A stretch of 64,000 bases of DNA from an uncultured Flavobacteriales bacterium (GCA_913063375.1 CAJXXR010000001.1:205948-269947); one strand, 5' to 3'; shown: positions 15,477 to 24,165, counted from the stretch's first letter. Numbers and translations are program-made. Notes: a model not told the origin generated them from the sequence alone.

Positions 15477-17321
15477 CTATTTATTCAGTACTTTTTCACT
15501 TCTCCAATGTTGACCATCAATGCGCAATTCAACAAAATAAATTCCTTTGGAATAATCTTCTAAGGAGAGAACATACCATTCTTTACCTGCAAATATGGGG
15601 ATCACATTTAATCTTTTTCCTGCAATGTTAAATAAGGATATAGAGGCATCTGAAGTAACGTCTTTTACATGAATACTGATTTGTTGACCTTCTGAATGGT
15701 GATAAATAGTCATACATACAAACTGATCCAGTTCTGGTATATTTATTAAATTAGGTTGACTGATTTTATGAAAATAGCCATCACTATAAGTACTCCAGTA
15801 ATCGATATTTGCATCATAAACTGATGCGGTATAGGGCATGCTATCACCCAAAAAGAATGATCTTCCCAAAAAGCCTCCAAAAGAAAATACATTGAAATTG
15901 GAGTCCACTTTCAGCGAAACAGCTTCAATCACCCCAAATTCACTTTTGAGCTGTTTTACCCACATTAATTCACCCGTAATACTACTCTGTTTCAATATGA
16001 AGGCATCAGGGTTAGTATAAGGGTAATAATGATTATAACCAGTATCTGCTAAACTATTGTAATCCGAGACCAAATAGTATTCACCAGCATCTGGGTCAAA
16101 ATCTATGGTATCCTCAAAAGTCCCTGTACTATACAAACCTCCAAACCGGTCCAATGATAGTTCGGCTATACTAATACTATGCTCTCCTTTAAATTCCTTG
16201 GACCAAACAAGATTACCTTCATTGTCCAATTTATTTACAAAACCATCCCGCTCACCATCGGAATAAGACATATCAGCTATAGAATCCATTGCCATATCCA
16301 TATTGAATAAATAATATCCAGCCACATAAATATTATTCTCTTCATCTGAAATGATATCTTTAATATATACATCATCAGATTGTCCAAAATCTTTTGCCCA
16401 GATAAATGAACCATCCGAGTCCCACTTACAGATATAGGCCTCCCAGCTATTTTCAGAATACAACCTATATATACCCGTCTCTGGATCCGCATCCAAACTA
16501 TCTTTATAAAATCCAGATAGAATCAGATCGTCATTAGCATCCAATATAATTTTCACTGGGTAGCTATTTCTTTTTCCACCCATCATCCTTGCCCAAGAAA
16601 AGTCACCATTGGATTCCAATTTGTAGACACATACAGAATAGAATGACTTATAGGTATAATTATTATTTTCAGGAAGCGGAATTGCAGCCCCTCCATAAAA
16701 AACACTGTCATTAACAGAATTATCAAAATCAAGTGTTTTACGAAAGGTACACGTAGCATAAATTGCATTTTCTTGATCTATAGCTAATGAAATACCAAAA
16801 CTTTCTCCCTTTACAGGTTCTACCCAGGAAAAATCACCATTATTGGTTAATTTGCAAATGTAGGAGCTGTTATGCCCACCTTGTTGTGAGGATAACCAAT
16901 CAGCTTCAATTAAATGTTCGCCTGGGCCAGGATCGAAATCGGCATTATTAGAAAAAGTACCTGAAAAAATAATATTATCCTCTTGATCTAAGTCAATATC
17001 ATTGATTGAAATAGCAATACCAAAATGTTTTCCCCATAACAATACACCATCTGTATTGTATTTAGCAATGAAGTGTCCTTTTGTACCATTAGAAACCCCA
17101 ATACCTGGATCCAAATCAACCACAGAATTGAGCCCTGTGGCAGTATTATGCACAATCCCCATTAGAATGAGATCCTCATTATTATCCTTGACGATCTCTT
17201 GGACTTTAATATTACCATTCGTCTCCAACTGCATTACCCAACCATACTCAGCCGTCTGAGCATAATTTAAATCGTAAATAAACAAGACTATAATGCATAA
17301 TGACTTCGTTAAATATTTCAT
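15477..17321 (-). CDS. T9SS-exported beta-propeller (SBBP-type repeat) protein
   Basis: A 614-residue surface or secreted protein. It has a signal peptide (MKYLTKSLCIIVLFIYDLNYAQ), then at least seven repeats of about 55-70 residues with the pattern W-x-x-x-x-G...D...N-I-Y-x-x-G-x-F...D-F-D-P-G...F-I-x-K, the SBBP/beta-propeller motif. A short linker leads to a C-terminal type A sorting domain (about 540-614: ISIHVKDVTSDASISLFNIAGKR ... GIYFVELRIDG). Such tails direct passage through the type IX system. The ligand is unknown. Confidence 0.88.
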   Translation of the reverse strand: MKYLTKSLCIIVLFIYDLNYAQTAEYGWVMQLETNGNIKVQEIVKDNNEDLILMGIVHNTATGLNSVVDLDPGIGVSNGTKGHFIAKYNTDGVLLWGKHFGIAISINDIDLDQEDNIIFSGTFSNNADFDPGPGEHLIEADWLSSQQGGHNSSYICKLTNNGDFSWVEPVKGESFGISLAIDQENAIYATCTFRKTLDFDNSVNDSVFYGGAAIPLPENNNYTYKSFYSVCVYKLESNGDFSWARMMGGKRNSYPVKIILDANDDLILSGFYKDSLDADPETGIYRLYSENSWEAYICKWDSDGSFIWAKDFGQSDDVYIKDIISDEENNIYVAGYYLFNMDMAMDSIADMSYSDGERDGFVNKLDNEGNLVWSKEFKGEHSISIAELSLDRFGGLYSTGTFEDTIDFDPDAGEYYLVSDYNSLADTGYNHYYPYTNPDAFILKQSSITGELMWVKQLKSEFGVIEAVSLKVDSNFNVFSFGGFLGRSFFLGDSMPYTASVYDANIDYWSTYSDGYFHKISQPNLINIPELDQFVCMTIYHHSEGQQISIHVKDVTSDASISLFNIAGKRLNVIPIFAGKEWYVLSLEDYSKGIYFVELRIDGQHWRSEKVLNK

Positions 17322-17614
17322 ACTCTTATATTCAATTATCCGATTAAATTAAGAAAATCTAATGTACCCGTATAAAGATACCCGTCAAACTTCTTTCCAA
17401 TATTCAATCATTGGTTGTCAATACTAGATTCAGTTGGACCAAAACTCAAAGTATTATATAACACATAATTTAAGTAATACTATTAAATGCACTCAGGGGA
17501 AGATTATATTAAACACTTATTTTCAGACACTTATAGTAACTAAAATATACCCTCAAGGTTATTAATAATCCATCAATTTGCTAATTGAAAATTCGAAATA
17601 ATGGACAAAAGATT
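17322..17614. other. intergenic region between divergent T9SS gene and csp1
   Basis: About 290 bases without a gene on either strand. It must hold the promoter of the T9SS gene; I see no clear hairpin or repeat in it. Confidence 0.5.
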
Positions 17615-17644
17615 TTTGATATCAAAATATAGTCTGTATGTTTG
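17615..17644 (+). promoter_or_regulatory. promoter of the first cold-shock gene
   Basis: TTTG (17615-17618), 18-base spacer, TATGTTTG (17637-17644), an exact match to the Bacteroidota -33/-7 consensus. The ATG lies 30 bases after the -7 box. Confidence 0.8.
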
Positions 17645-17673
17645 CAACTTAATTACAACAAATAACAATTATT

Positions 17674-17865
17674 ATGCACAAAGGTACAGTTAAGTTTTTC
17701 AATGAAACAAAAGGATTTGGTTTCATCGTTGAAGAAGGATCAAACAAAGAACATTTCGTACACGTATCAGGTTTGATGGACGAAATTCGTGAAAATGACG
17801 AAGTTGAGTTCGACTTAGAAGAAGGAAAAAAAGGATTGAATGCTGTAAATGTAAGAGTACTATAA
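17674..17865 (+). CDS. cold-shock protein, CspA family (copy 1)
   Basis: A 63-residue single-domain cold-shock protein that binds single-stranded nucleic acid and acts as an RNA chaperone. The RNP1 motif KGFGFI (residues 13-18) and RNP2 HFVHVS (27-32) are intact. It is followed by a conserved 15-base UTR segment (CATTCGCATTATATA, 17869-17883) and a terminator. It differs from copy 2 at only a handful of residues (K/Q25, M/V35, R/K61 and the last residue), so the pair is a recent tandem duplication. Confidence 0.97.
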   Translation: MHKGTVKFFNETKGFGFIVEEGSNKEHFVHVSGLMDEIRENDEVEFDLEEGKKGLNAVNVRVL

Positions 17866-17893
17866 TTACATTCGCATTATATAACTTTTGACT

Positions 17894-17927
17894 AGAGTCT
17901 ATTATTAATTTAATAGACTCTTTTTTT
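17894..17927 (+). terminator. terminator of csp copy 1
   Basis: Perfect 11-base stem AGAGTCTATTA / TAATAGACTCT with a six-base loop, followed by T residues. The same hairpin family ends csp copy 2 and the csp stump. Confidence 0.93.
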
Positions 17928-18156
17928 GTGCCCTACTTTTTTAGCTATACCAGAAACTTAGCTGATAAAGACTCCATAGAACCGTATTCAGTTAATAACA
18001 TTTAATTGAAATTTTTACCAAAACGACCAACTAGGAGGGACCAATTAAAAAATAACTCTCATTTTTTATTTAGTATACAACCCCCATACCTTAAGGGCTC
18101 AGGCCATATAAAAGCCTATAAATCAACTATTTATTTCATTTTTATTATTGTATCTT

Positions 18157-18187
18157 ATTGATATACAGGATTTTAATCGTACATTTG
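18157..18187 (+). promoter_or_regulatory. promoter of the second cold-shock gene
   Basis: TACATTTG (18180-18187) matches the -7 consensus exactly, with ATTG (18157-18160) 19 bases upstream as a weaker -33 box. The position relative to the ATG matches csp copy 1. Confidence 0.72.
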
Positions 18188-18216
18188 CATCATAATTACA
18201 AAAAACAACAAGTATT

Positions 18217-18408
18217 ATGCATAAAGGAACCGTGAAATTTTTCAATGAAACAAAAGGATTTGGTTTTATTGTTGAAGAAGGATCAAACCAAGAACATTTT
18301 GTTCACGTATCAGGTTTAGTTGATGAAATTCGTGAAAATGACGAAGTTGAGTTCGACTTAGAAGAAGGAAAAAAAGGATTGAATGCTGTGAACGTTAAAG
18401 TATCGTAA
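18217..18408 (+). CDS. cold-shock protein, CspA family (copy 2)
   Basis: A 63-residue cold-shock domain protein, near-identical to copy 1 in protein and largely in DNA, with RNP1 KGFGFI and RNP2 HFVHVS. It has its own promoter and terminator, so the two copies are independent transcription units. Its 3' untranslated region is almost base-for-base the same as that behind the third, truncated copy at 20943-21040, which indicates a very recent shared origin of those two. Confidence 0.97.
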   Translation: MHKGTVKFFNETKGFGFIVEEGSNQEHFVHVSGLVDEIRENDEVEFDLEEGKKGLNAVNVKVS

Positions 18409-18434
18409 CATTCGCATTATATATTTTTTTTGAA

Positions 18435-18470
18435 AAGAGTCTACTATTCATTTAGTAGACTCTTTTTTTT
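18435..18470 (+). terminator. terminator of csp copy 2
   Basis: Perfect 12-base stem AAGAGTCTACTA / TAGTAGACTCTT, six-base loop and a long T run. Confidence 0.93.
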
Positions 18471-19024
18471 GGTCTTAACTGTACTGATTGATGAATAACA
18501 TAATTAAGAATCTTAAAGTATCTATTGAAAATGATATAAGCTATCGTATTTCAGGAAGCCACCAAGGCTAAGCTTTAGAAATACATGTATTAAACGAATA
18601 CCACTACTTAGTCCCTAGGCTTAAGCGCCTATAATTTAAGATACTCAATACATGCTCCACAGTAGGAACACCTCTTTTAAATATAGTTGACTTTAATTCA
18701 TTCCTGTATCCCTAACAAAATAAGCATCGATGTTTCGGCAGTTTCACTGCATCACTCACCACATTTAATGATTACAAAAAATACCCTAATTCAGTGATTG
18801 ACAAAGAATTAAACATTACCTACCTTTAGCATTCACTATTTTTTAATTCAAGTTAATTTTAAATGTTACAATTAGGTTTTAAAAGTTAATGGGGTTTGAA
18901 TCAGTTATATTCTGAAATATAATTAGTCAATATATACTACGCTGAGCTCCCAATTTTTTTTTTAAAACTACTAACCCGATTGCCGAAAAGGGAAAGAGTA
19001 GGCTAAACATATAATTGAATACAA
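18471..19024. other. 550-base stretch without a gene
   Basis: No convincing coding sequence on either strand. It presumably holds the promoter of the gene at 19025, but I find no good TAnnTTTG box close to that ATG. There is no trace of a csp 5' end here, although a csp 3' end follows the gene at 19025. Confidence 0.5.
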
Positions 19025-20941
19025 ATGTCAGATAATAAAAATATCGCAAATTTGGAATATCCCCAAGTAAGCCAAATCAATTTAAATGAGTCTAATTGTG
19101 CAATTGAAAGTATCCAGGCAATAAATAATATTGCATTTTCCGAAAAAGGAACGCTAATTCCACTAAACCAACCAATCTGGGAGGAATCTACTGATAAGAA
19201 GAATAAAATTAAATCGGTAGTATTCGACTTTTCGAAACAACGCCCTGCTCAACTCAATATAGTCCTAGCATCCAGTCCTGACCGGAGTAAAGTAGCAGTA
19301 CTAGAAGGTTTGGTAAATGGAAAACTCCTATTCTCCGGAAAAATTGGCCCTAGTAATTCCGTTAAAGTTGAAAGTCAGCATTTCCCAGGCAATCTAACCT
19401 ATCTTGAAAATATACCAATAGAATGGCAATTGCGCACAGGAACTAGCTTAATAGAACCTCTTGGAGCAACTATGTTTGATGTGTATTGGATTAACTTATT
19501 TCATGTAACGAAGACAATATATCGAAAAGGTACTCCAATAGAACTCATTAAGGATTTGATGGCATCCAATGAATCCACTGCCTTATTTGAACCTTCTCAA
19601 ATTCAAATGCAATTCACTGTACCGGATTATGTAAATATGGTATTCAACTATGTTCCTCCACGTTATGATATTTGGAACGGCCGTAATTATTTCACCACCA
19701 TCAATGGTTGGAATAATATTACGCTCCATTATACCGCCTATTTAAATGCGCATAATTACAATCCAAATTCCATATTAAACTGTTATGATGCTGCCGCTGT
19801 AATGCAATATGTCCTGCGCTATTATAATTACAATAGCTATTATTGTTTTATGCAACCATTTGGTTATCTCCGCTGCACAAATCTTATAGGAAGAGGTAAC
19901 TGCAACAATCCTTTCTATGGAAATGGTGGAGCTGCTGTGGTGAATCAGCAAGATCCAAATAGAACAGCATTTGGTAATCACGCATTCGTATACCTCACCA
20001 GCAACCAAGCTATTGTAGATTCCTGTGCAGGTCCACATACAGGAACAGAATATGCTGCTGATTATGTTAATAATGCCACCGATAATGTCTATCCAAATCC
20101 ACCAAGAGTACGAAGAGGTACAACTGCGGATATAGGTTACTATACAGGAGTTACAAGTGTCAATTTTATACAAAGTATTCAGTCTTCATTTGATACACCA
20201 CATCTGTCCACACTGAAAAAGGTCATTTCATTTCAAAATAAAATTATCAAAGAGAATGAGGATCAACTGATTTCTGGTGTTTGGGAACATCCTCAACTAT
20301 TTCAGAATTTAAAAGGTAAATGGACCAGTATACATGAGGAGATTGTTCCAGGCGAAGATGAAGTGCTAAAAATGCACTTTCTACAAAAGGGTGAACATTC
20401 ATTTATGCAAAAAATATATATAAGTAGTGGAGGAAATAAACTTGCGCTAAATCGTTTTTTATCAATTGCCGCACTATCGCAAAATAGTACATTTGATTTG
20501 GAAAATGGCGTAGAAGGTACTGGACATTTTTCTGTTGTGAAAAGCAGTAAAAATAGTCATCATTTTATTGGACTATATCATAATGCAGTAATCGAAATCC
20601 ATACTACGGATAACTCCATCGATCTAACAGAAATGGCCAAGTGGTATATTAAATTCGCGGAGGGTAATCTTATAAACAGGCATGAAATACAAGCTAAATC
20701 CACCAAAAAATTACACTTATCAGGGTCTAAAAGGGAGCAATTGAAGATCTCTCTTAAAACAAGTAAAAATGATTATATAGAACTGTTAGATGCTGAGGAC
20801 AGAGCAAGGATTGTAAGCATAAAGGATACAGAAATAATTGTAGACCAAATAAAAAAGAACATTCGTACGCTCCATTTTCTGATCATTGATAAGGATACCT
20901 TATTGGTTGAAAAAGAAACACTGGAAATAAAAAATAACTAA
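19025..20941 (+). CDS. transglutaminase-like (Cys-His-Asp) protein
   Basis: A 638-residue protein without signal peptide or membrane helix. The middle part has the arrangement of the transglutaminase-like cysteine-peptidase superfamily: Cys253 in a helix start (NCYDAAAVMQYVLRYY), His319 (GNHAFVYL) and Asp332 (IVDSCAGPHTG), 66 and 13 residues apart. Flanking parts are beta-rich with no recognised domain; a Gly/Asn/Tyr-rich segment surrounds the presumed active site. Members act as peptidases, amidases or crosslinkers, and the substrate here is unknown. The gene ends one base before the 3' stump of a cold-shock gene and borrows its terminator, so it seems to have been joined to that locus by recombination. 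Confidence 0.6.
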   Translation: MSDNKNIANLEYPQVSQINLNESNCAIESIQAINNIAFSEKGTLIPLNQPIWEESTDKKNKIKSVVFDFSKQRPAQLNIVLASSPDRSKVAVLEGLVNGKLLFSGKIGPSNSVKVESQHFPGNLTYLENIPIEWQLRTGTSLIEPLGATMFDVYWINLFHVTKTIYRKGTPIELIKDLMASNESTALFEPSQIQMQFTVPDYVNMVFNYVPPRYDIWNGRNYFTTINGWNNITLHYTAYLNAHNYNPNSILNCYDAAAVMQYVLRYYNYNSYYCFMQPFGYLRCTNLIGRGNCNNPFYGNGGAAVVNQQDPNRTAFGNHAFVYLTSNQAIVDSCAGPHTGTEYAADYVNNATDNVYPNPPRVRRGTTADIGYYTGVTSVNFIQSIQSSFDTPHLSTLKKVISFQNKIIKENEDQLISGVWEHPQLFQNLKGKWTSIHEEIVPGEDEVLKMHFLQKGEHSFMQKIYISSGGNKLALNRFLSIAALSQNSTFDLENGVEGTGHFSVVKSSKNSHHFIGLYHNAVIEIHTTDNSIDLTEMAKWYIKFAEGNLINRHEIQAKSTKKLHLSGSKREQLKISLKTSKNDYIELLDAEDRARIVSIKDTEIIVDQIKKNIRTLHFLIIDKDTLLVEKETLEIKNN

Positions 20942-20942
20942 A

Positions 20943-20985
20943 AGGAAAAAAAGGATTTAATGCCGTGAATGTTAAAGTACAATAA
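20943..20985 (+). pseudogene. 3' stump of a third cold-shock gene
   Basis: Directly after the TAA of the 638-residue gene the DNA reads GKKGFNAVNVKVQ and a stop, matching the last 13 codons of csp copy 2 (GKKGLNAVNVKVS). The conserved UTR segment CATTCGCATTATATA (20986-21000) and the same terminator follow. The first 50 or so codons of the csp gene are missing, so this is a truncated remnant, not a gene. Confidence 0.93.
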
Positions 20986-21010
20986 CATTCGCATTATATA
21001 TTTTTTTGAA

Positions 21011-21045
21011 AAGAGTCTACTATTCATTTAGTAGACTCTTTTTTA
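21011..21045 (+). terminator. csp-type terminator behind the stump
   Basis: Perfect 12-base stem AAGAGTCTACTA / TAGTAGACTCTT with loop TTCATT and a T run, identical in the stem to csp copy 2. It now ends the transcript of the transglutaminase-like gene. Confidence 0.9.
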
Positions 21046-21230
21046 TGCATTAAAATTCAATCTATTTATGCACGCCTTATTAAGTGTAAGTTTTTATAAC
21101 AAAAAATAATTGAGTAAAATTTAATATTTGGACTACCTTAGAGCATCTATAATAAACATGGAGACCAGCTACCAATAAAAACGGGGGAGAACCATTACCC
21201 TGACAATGGAACCTAATAAACAATTGCTAT

Positions 21231-21821
21231 ATGAATTCTAATTTTTTTGACTCCAACAATTATTTCATAGATGAAAAAGTTGGTCTATTGAAGTTTGCAA
21301 ACTGCTATAAAGTATTTAATGACAAGGGCGTAGAGATTGGTGCTGTAAACCAACAACTAACCACAGGTCAAAAAATGCTTCGTTTGCTACTAAATAAAAG
21401 AATGTTACCCTTCAAATTGGAAATCCAAGATAACCAGGGTAATATACAAAGTACTATTTCCAGAGGTTGGACTTTCTTTATGTCAACTATTAAAATAGAG
21501 GATGCTCAGGGTAGGAATATTGGGTCTATAAAACAGAAGTTCAAGCTATTTAAGCCAACCTTTAACATAATAGATGATACAGATCAATTACTTGCTGTAA
21601 TCTCAGGAGATTGGAAGGCATGGAACTTCCAAATTGAAGATGCATCAAATAATCATATCGGAACCATTGATAAAAAATGGAATGGTGTAGCCAAAGAGTT
21701 ATTCACTTCAGCAGATAAGTACAATGTAAGTATCAATCCAAGCTATTCAGATCTAAACAAAAAAATAGCCGTATTGTCTAGTGCCATAACCATTGATATG
21801 GTATTGAAAGAAAGTAAATAA
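21231..21821 (+). CDS. phospholipid scramblase-like / LURP-one-related protein
   Basis: A 196-residue soluble protein with the repeated strand pattern of the tubby-like scramblase/LURP-one fold. Pairs of G-x-x-I/V strands occur (GVEIGAVNQQ, GRNIGSIKQKFKLFKPTFNI, WNFQIEDASNNHIGTIDKKWNG), and the ending WNGVAKELFTSADKYNVSI is very typical of bacterial scramblase-related proteins. Bacterial members have no proven scramblase activity. It is a single gene with a hairpin terminator behind it. Confidence 0.78.
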   Translation: MNSNFFDSNNYFIDEKVGLLKFANCYKVFNDKGVEIGAVNQQLTTGQKMLRLLLNKRMLPFKLEIQDNQGNIQSTISRGWTFFMSTIKIEDAQGRNIGSIKQKFKLFKPTFNIIDDTDQLLAVISGDWKAWNFQIEDASNNHIGTIDKKWNGVAKELFTSADKYNVSINPSYSDLNKKIAVLSSAITIDMVLKESK

Positions 21822-21836
21822 AACAAATACACCGTA

Positions 21837-21876
21837 TTAAAAAGGGCCAGCTCATTAATTTGAGACTGGCCTTTAT
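21837..21876 (+). terminator. terminator after the scramblase-like gene
   Basis: GGCCAG pairs with CTGGCC and an inner CTCA with TGAG across a short loop (stem with one bulge), followed by TTTATATTTT. Confidence 0.75.
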
Positions 21877-22066
21877 ATTTTCATGATATCGCTGAAAAAA
21901 CAAATAAAGGAACACTACAACCTAGAAACTGTATTTAAAACTTCTTGTAGCCTATCCCCATATTTAATACATTAGTGGTCGGATAGCCAATAAGGGTGCC
22001 TCTAAGTGAAGAACAAGCATATTTAACAGGCATTGAACTGTAATACCCGTATAACAAAAAGGACAA

Positions 22067-22534
22067 ATGAAAAGAACAAGTATAACAACCGCACTCATTG
22101 TAACCATTGGTTTTGCATTTTCTTGCAACAACCCAAAAAATGAAATTCAAGCTCCTGAACAAATAGAGAAAGTAGCACATACAGACAGCCATCAACATAC
22201 GGAAAGTGGGATTTCTTTGGACGATGGTAAACGTTGGATTGCAAACCCTGAAACAACAAAAGGGATACACAATATGAGGCTCAAAATGAGATCCTTTTCT
22301 CAAAAACAGGATCTAGCAGCCTATGCTGTATTGAATAAAAAATTGCAAGCAGAGTTTACAATGGTATTCCAAAAATGCACCATGACTGGAGAGGCTCATA
22401 ATCAGCTTCACAACTTTTTGATCCCGATCAACACGCTTTTCGAAACCTTATCTTCCGATGACTTAAAACAATGTCAAGATACTTTTGAAGAATTGAATCG
22501 TCATTTAGCAACCTATGATAGGTACTTTAAATAA
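22067..22534 (+). CDS. small lipoprotein of unknown function
   Basis: A 155-residue protein with a lipoprotein signal ending FAFSC (C20). A His-rich linker (HTDSHQHTESG) follows, then an all-helical domain of about 105 residues with MRLKMRSFSQ and TMTGEAHNQLHNFLIP. The His and Met residues near the start of the helical domain could bind metal, but no family is assigned. The mature part should be periplasmic. The gene stands alone and ends in a strong bidirectional hairpin. Confidence 0.72.
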   Translation: MKRTSITTALIVTIGFAFSCNNPKNEIQAPEQIEKVAHTDSHQHTESGISLDDGKRWIANPETTKGIHNMRLKMRSFSQKQDLAAYAVLNKKLQAEFTMVFQKCTMTGEAHNQLHNFLIPINTLFETLSSDDLKQCQDTFEELNRHLATYDRYFK

Positions 22535-22569
22535 AAAAAAAACATTCCATTTATTCTGACCACAAAAAT

Positions 22570-22604
22570 AATGGCCACTACAAATAACGTAGTGGCCATT
22601 TTTT
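22570..22604. terminator. bidirectional terminator
   Basis: Perfect 12-base stem AATGGCCACTAC / GTAGTGGCCATT with a seven-base loop and T run. It serves the lipoprotein gene on + and, given its place, may also serve the small membrane gene on -. Confidence 0.92.
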
Positions 22605-22626
22605 GGTTGTTCACCTTTTAGCATTA

Positions 22627-22824
22627 TCACAGTTTAAATGCAGCTTCTTCCTGCTCTTCACCCTCTTCATTCTGCTCGTCTATTGTTATATTTATTTCGG
22701 TGGGATTTTTCTTTCTATTGGAAGTGGGAATAGGGATTCCACCACTAATGCCCACACCAATGGCACCCAAGACTATAAGGCATACAAGGCCAAATAGTCT
22801 TAAGGATTTCTTAAAACTTTCCAT
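22627..22824 (-). CDS. small single-span membrane protein, 65 aa
   Basis: The start at the ATG at 22824 gives MESFKKSLRLFGLVCLIVLGAIGVGISGGIPIP: a short charged N-terminus, one membrane helix (about 9-27), a Gly/Pro turn (GGIPIP), then a polar acidic tail with EINITIDEQ. I recall small proteins of this layout in Bacteroidota, with no known role. The second strand holds an overlapping open frame that is a shadow. Confidence 0.65.
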   Translation of the reverse strand: MESFKKSLRLFGLVCLIVLGAIGVGISGGIPIPTSNRKKNPTEINITIDEQNEEGEEQEEAAFKL

Positions 22825-23139
22825 ACATAAAAAATTACGTAACCAATTAAGGTACACGGTTTTTACAGCACTAATTAAATTAAAAATTCAAGTGAAATGG
22901 ATATGAAATTATCCGATGATAGTAGGGGATTCGGTCACTTTAGAATCGTGTGGAATAGTTTTAATCCGATAGAAACTATAGGAAGGAAAATTTATGTCAG
23001 AAAAAAAATAAGCTGAAAGTATGGTATGGCAAAATGCGATACCTTCAAAATTATAAATACCATCTTTCAGATCAATAACTGATAATTTCAGCTATATTGG
23101 CTTTCTTTTTTAATAATATGCAACAATAATTAGTACGCG
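22825..23139. other. intergenic region with alternative hairpins
   Basis: The segment CTGAAAG-T-ATGGTAT (23013-23027) can pair with ATACCATCTTTCAG (23057-23070) with one bulged T. The segment AGCTGAAA (23011-23018) can instead pair with TTTCAGCT (23086-23093). The two pairings share bases and exclude each other, as in an attenuator or a small structured RNA. The structure sits about 50 bases ahead of the small gene at 23140. Nothing else is seen in this stretch. Confidence 0.45.
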
Positions 23140-23313
23140 ATGGAGGCTATAGACAAATGGTGGAAAAGATTTTTGATTAGTCTTTTTGCAGGAGGGTTGT
23201 TATCTGAGTTAAGCTCTATAATAACCAAAGGAGAATTTACTATAAACGCTATTGTGGTAACGATTATATTATATCTAGGCTTAAGTGTTCTTTATGGATT
23301 TATTCAAAAGTAA
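23140..23313 (+). CDS. small two-span membrane protein, 57 aa
   Basis: ATG at 23140, TAA at 23311-23313. The product starts MEAIDKWWKRFLISLFAGGLL, has two hydrophobic helices (about 10-22 and 33-53) and ends GFIQK. The Trp/Lys-rich start followed by two helices is plausible for a small inner-membrane protein. No family is recognised. It is preceded by the alternative hairpins described at 22825-23139. Confidence is limited by the short length. Confidence 0.5.
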   Translation: MEAIDKWWKRFLISLFAGGLLSELSSIITKGEFTINAIVVTIILYLGLSVLYGFIQK

Positions 23314-23498
23314 CATGGCTTGAAAATTATCTGAATAGTAATTTTCATCTCTTGAGGCAACAAGCTAGAAGCTCCTAAAATTTGTTTCCACAATGTAGCG
23401 GAATACGCAGTTGGCGGAAGCATGGAGCCGAATGTGAATGTAGCGGTTAATTACCTGAAAATATTAATTGAAAGAGAAGACAATACTATTTATTACAA

Positions 23499-24077
23499 TT
23501 ATTCATCTATATCTTCAAAAATCAACTCATTTTTCAACTTTCTAATAGATATTCTTCTAAAAGTCGGTGCATATCCTTCTCTTCCACTAGGCTCAAAATA
23601 CTCTCTTATATATGCATTCTCTGTTTCATAGTTTTGAATAACCTTTGGTCCAAAATATTTGCCTGCTCTTTGATAAATCATCTGCTCTATTGAGCTATTC
23701 GATGGCCTGAAATTCTCGGCATCTATGATTTTTAAAATAGCATCTTGTTTATCCTGTTCTGATATTTCCAAAGTGAAAGTGTGGTAATATTCTCCTATTG
23801 CAGACATAGATTCATTATGAACTAATTCAAATTCCTCAAACAACTGAAATTCCTGTTCTTCAACCAGTTCCTTTGCATTATTTTCTGTAAAAAGCTGGTC
23901 TTCAAAAACTGCAAAAAAAGTGAATACGGATAAAACTAGTCCATACGCAATGGTCAAATATTTTGCAATTCTTGGATATCCAAGTCGTTTAGGAATGAAA
24001 TAGAACAACAATCCAATTCCTATAGGTATTCCAACAAATGCAAGTATTAAAAGTCCAATTAATAATATTGAATCCAT
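23499..24077 (-). CDS. membrane-anchored protein of unknown function
   Basis: A 192-residue protein with two membrane helices (about 4-28 and 38-60) and a C-terminal soluble domain of about 125 residues. That domain is rich in Glu near the membrane (ENNAKELVEEQEFQLFEEFE) and strand-rich further on (EYYHTFTLEISEQDK, ENAYIREYF, PTFRRISIRKLKNELIFEDIDE). No family is recognised. Orientation suggests the soluble part lies outside the cytoplasm, but this is inference. Confidence 0.65.
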   Translation of the reverse strand: MDSILLIGLLILAFVGIPIGIGLLFYFIPKRLGYPRIAKYLTIAYGLVLSVFTFFAVFEDQLFTENNAKELVEEQEFQLFEEFELVHNESMSAIGEYYHTFTLEISEQDKQDAILKIIDAENFRPSNSSIEQMIYQRAGKYFGPKVIQNYETENAYIREYFEPSGREGYAPTFRRISIRKLKNELIFEDIDE

Positions 24078-24165
24078 TCTGTTTAATGTGTCATTTTTAA
24101 ATGTCCTACAACTTATATATTGATGTACTCAAAAGACAATAAAGGGGAAGATTAGTAGGGGAATC

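Noticed and set aside
19775..20173. Minus-strand frame inside the 638-residue gene
   Set aside because: Ile/Ser/Cys-rich low-quality translation; antisense shadow of the plus-strand gene.
22603..22906. Plus-strand frames over the small membrane gene
   Set aside because: Shadow frames of the minus-strand 65-residue protein.
23422..23631. Plus-strand 69-codon frame
   Set aside because: Most of it is antisense to the gene at 23499-24077; the upstream part may be decayed sequence but has no good start.
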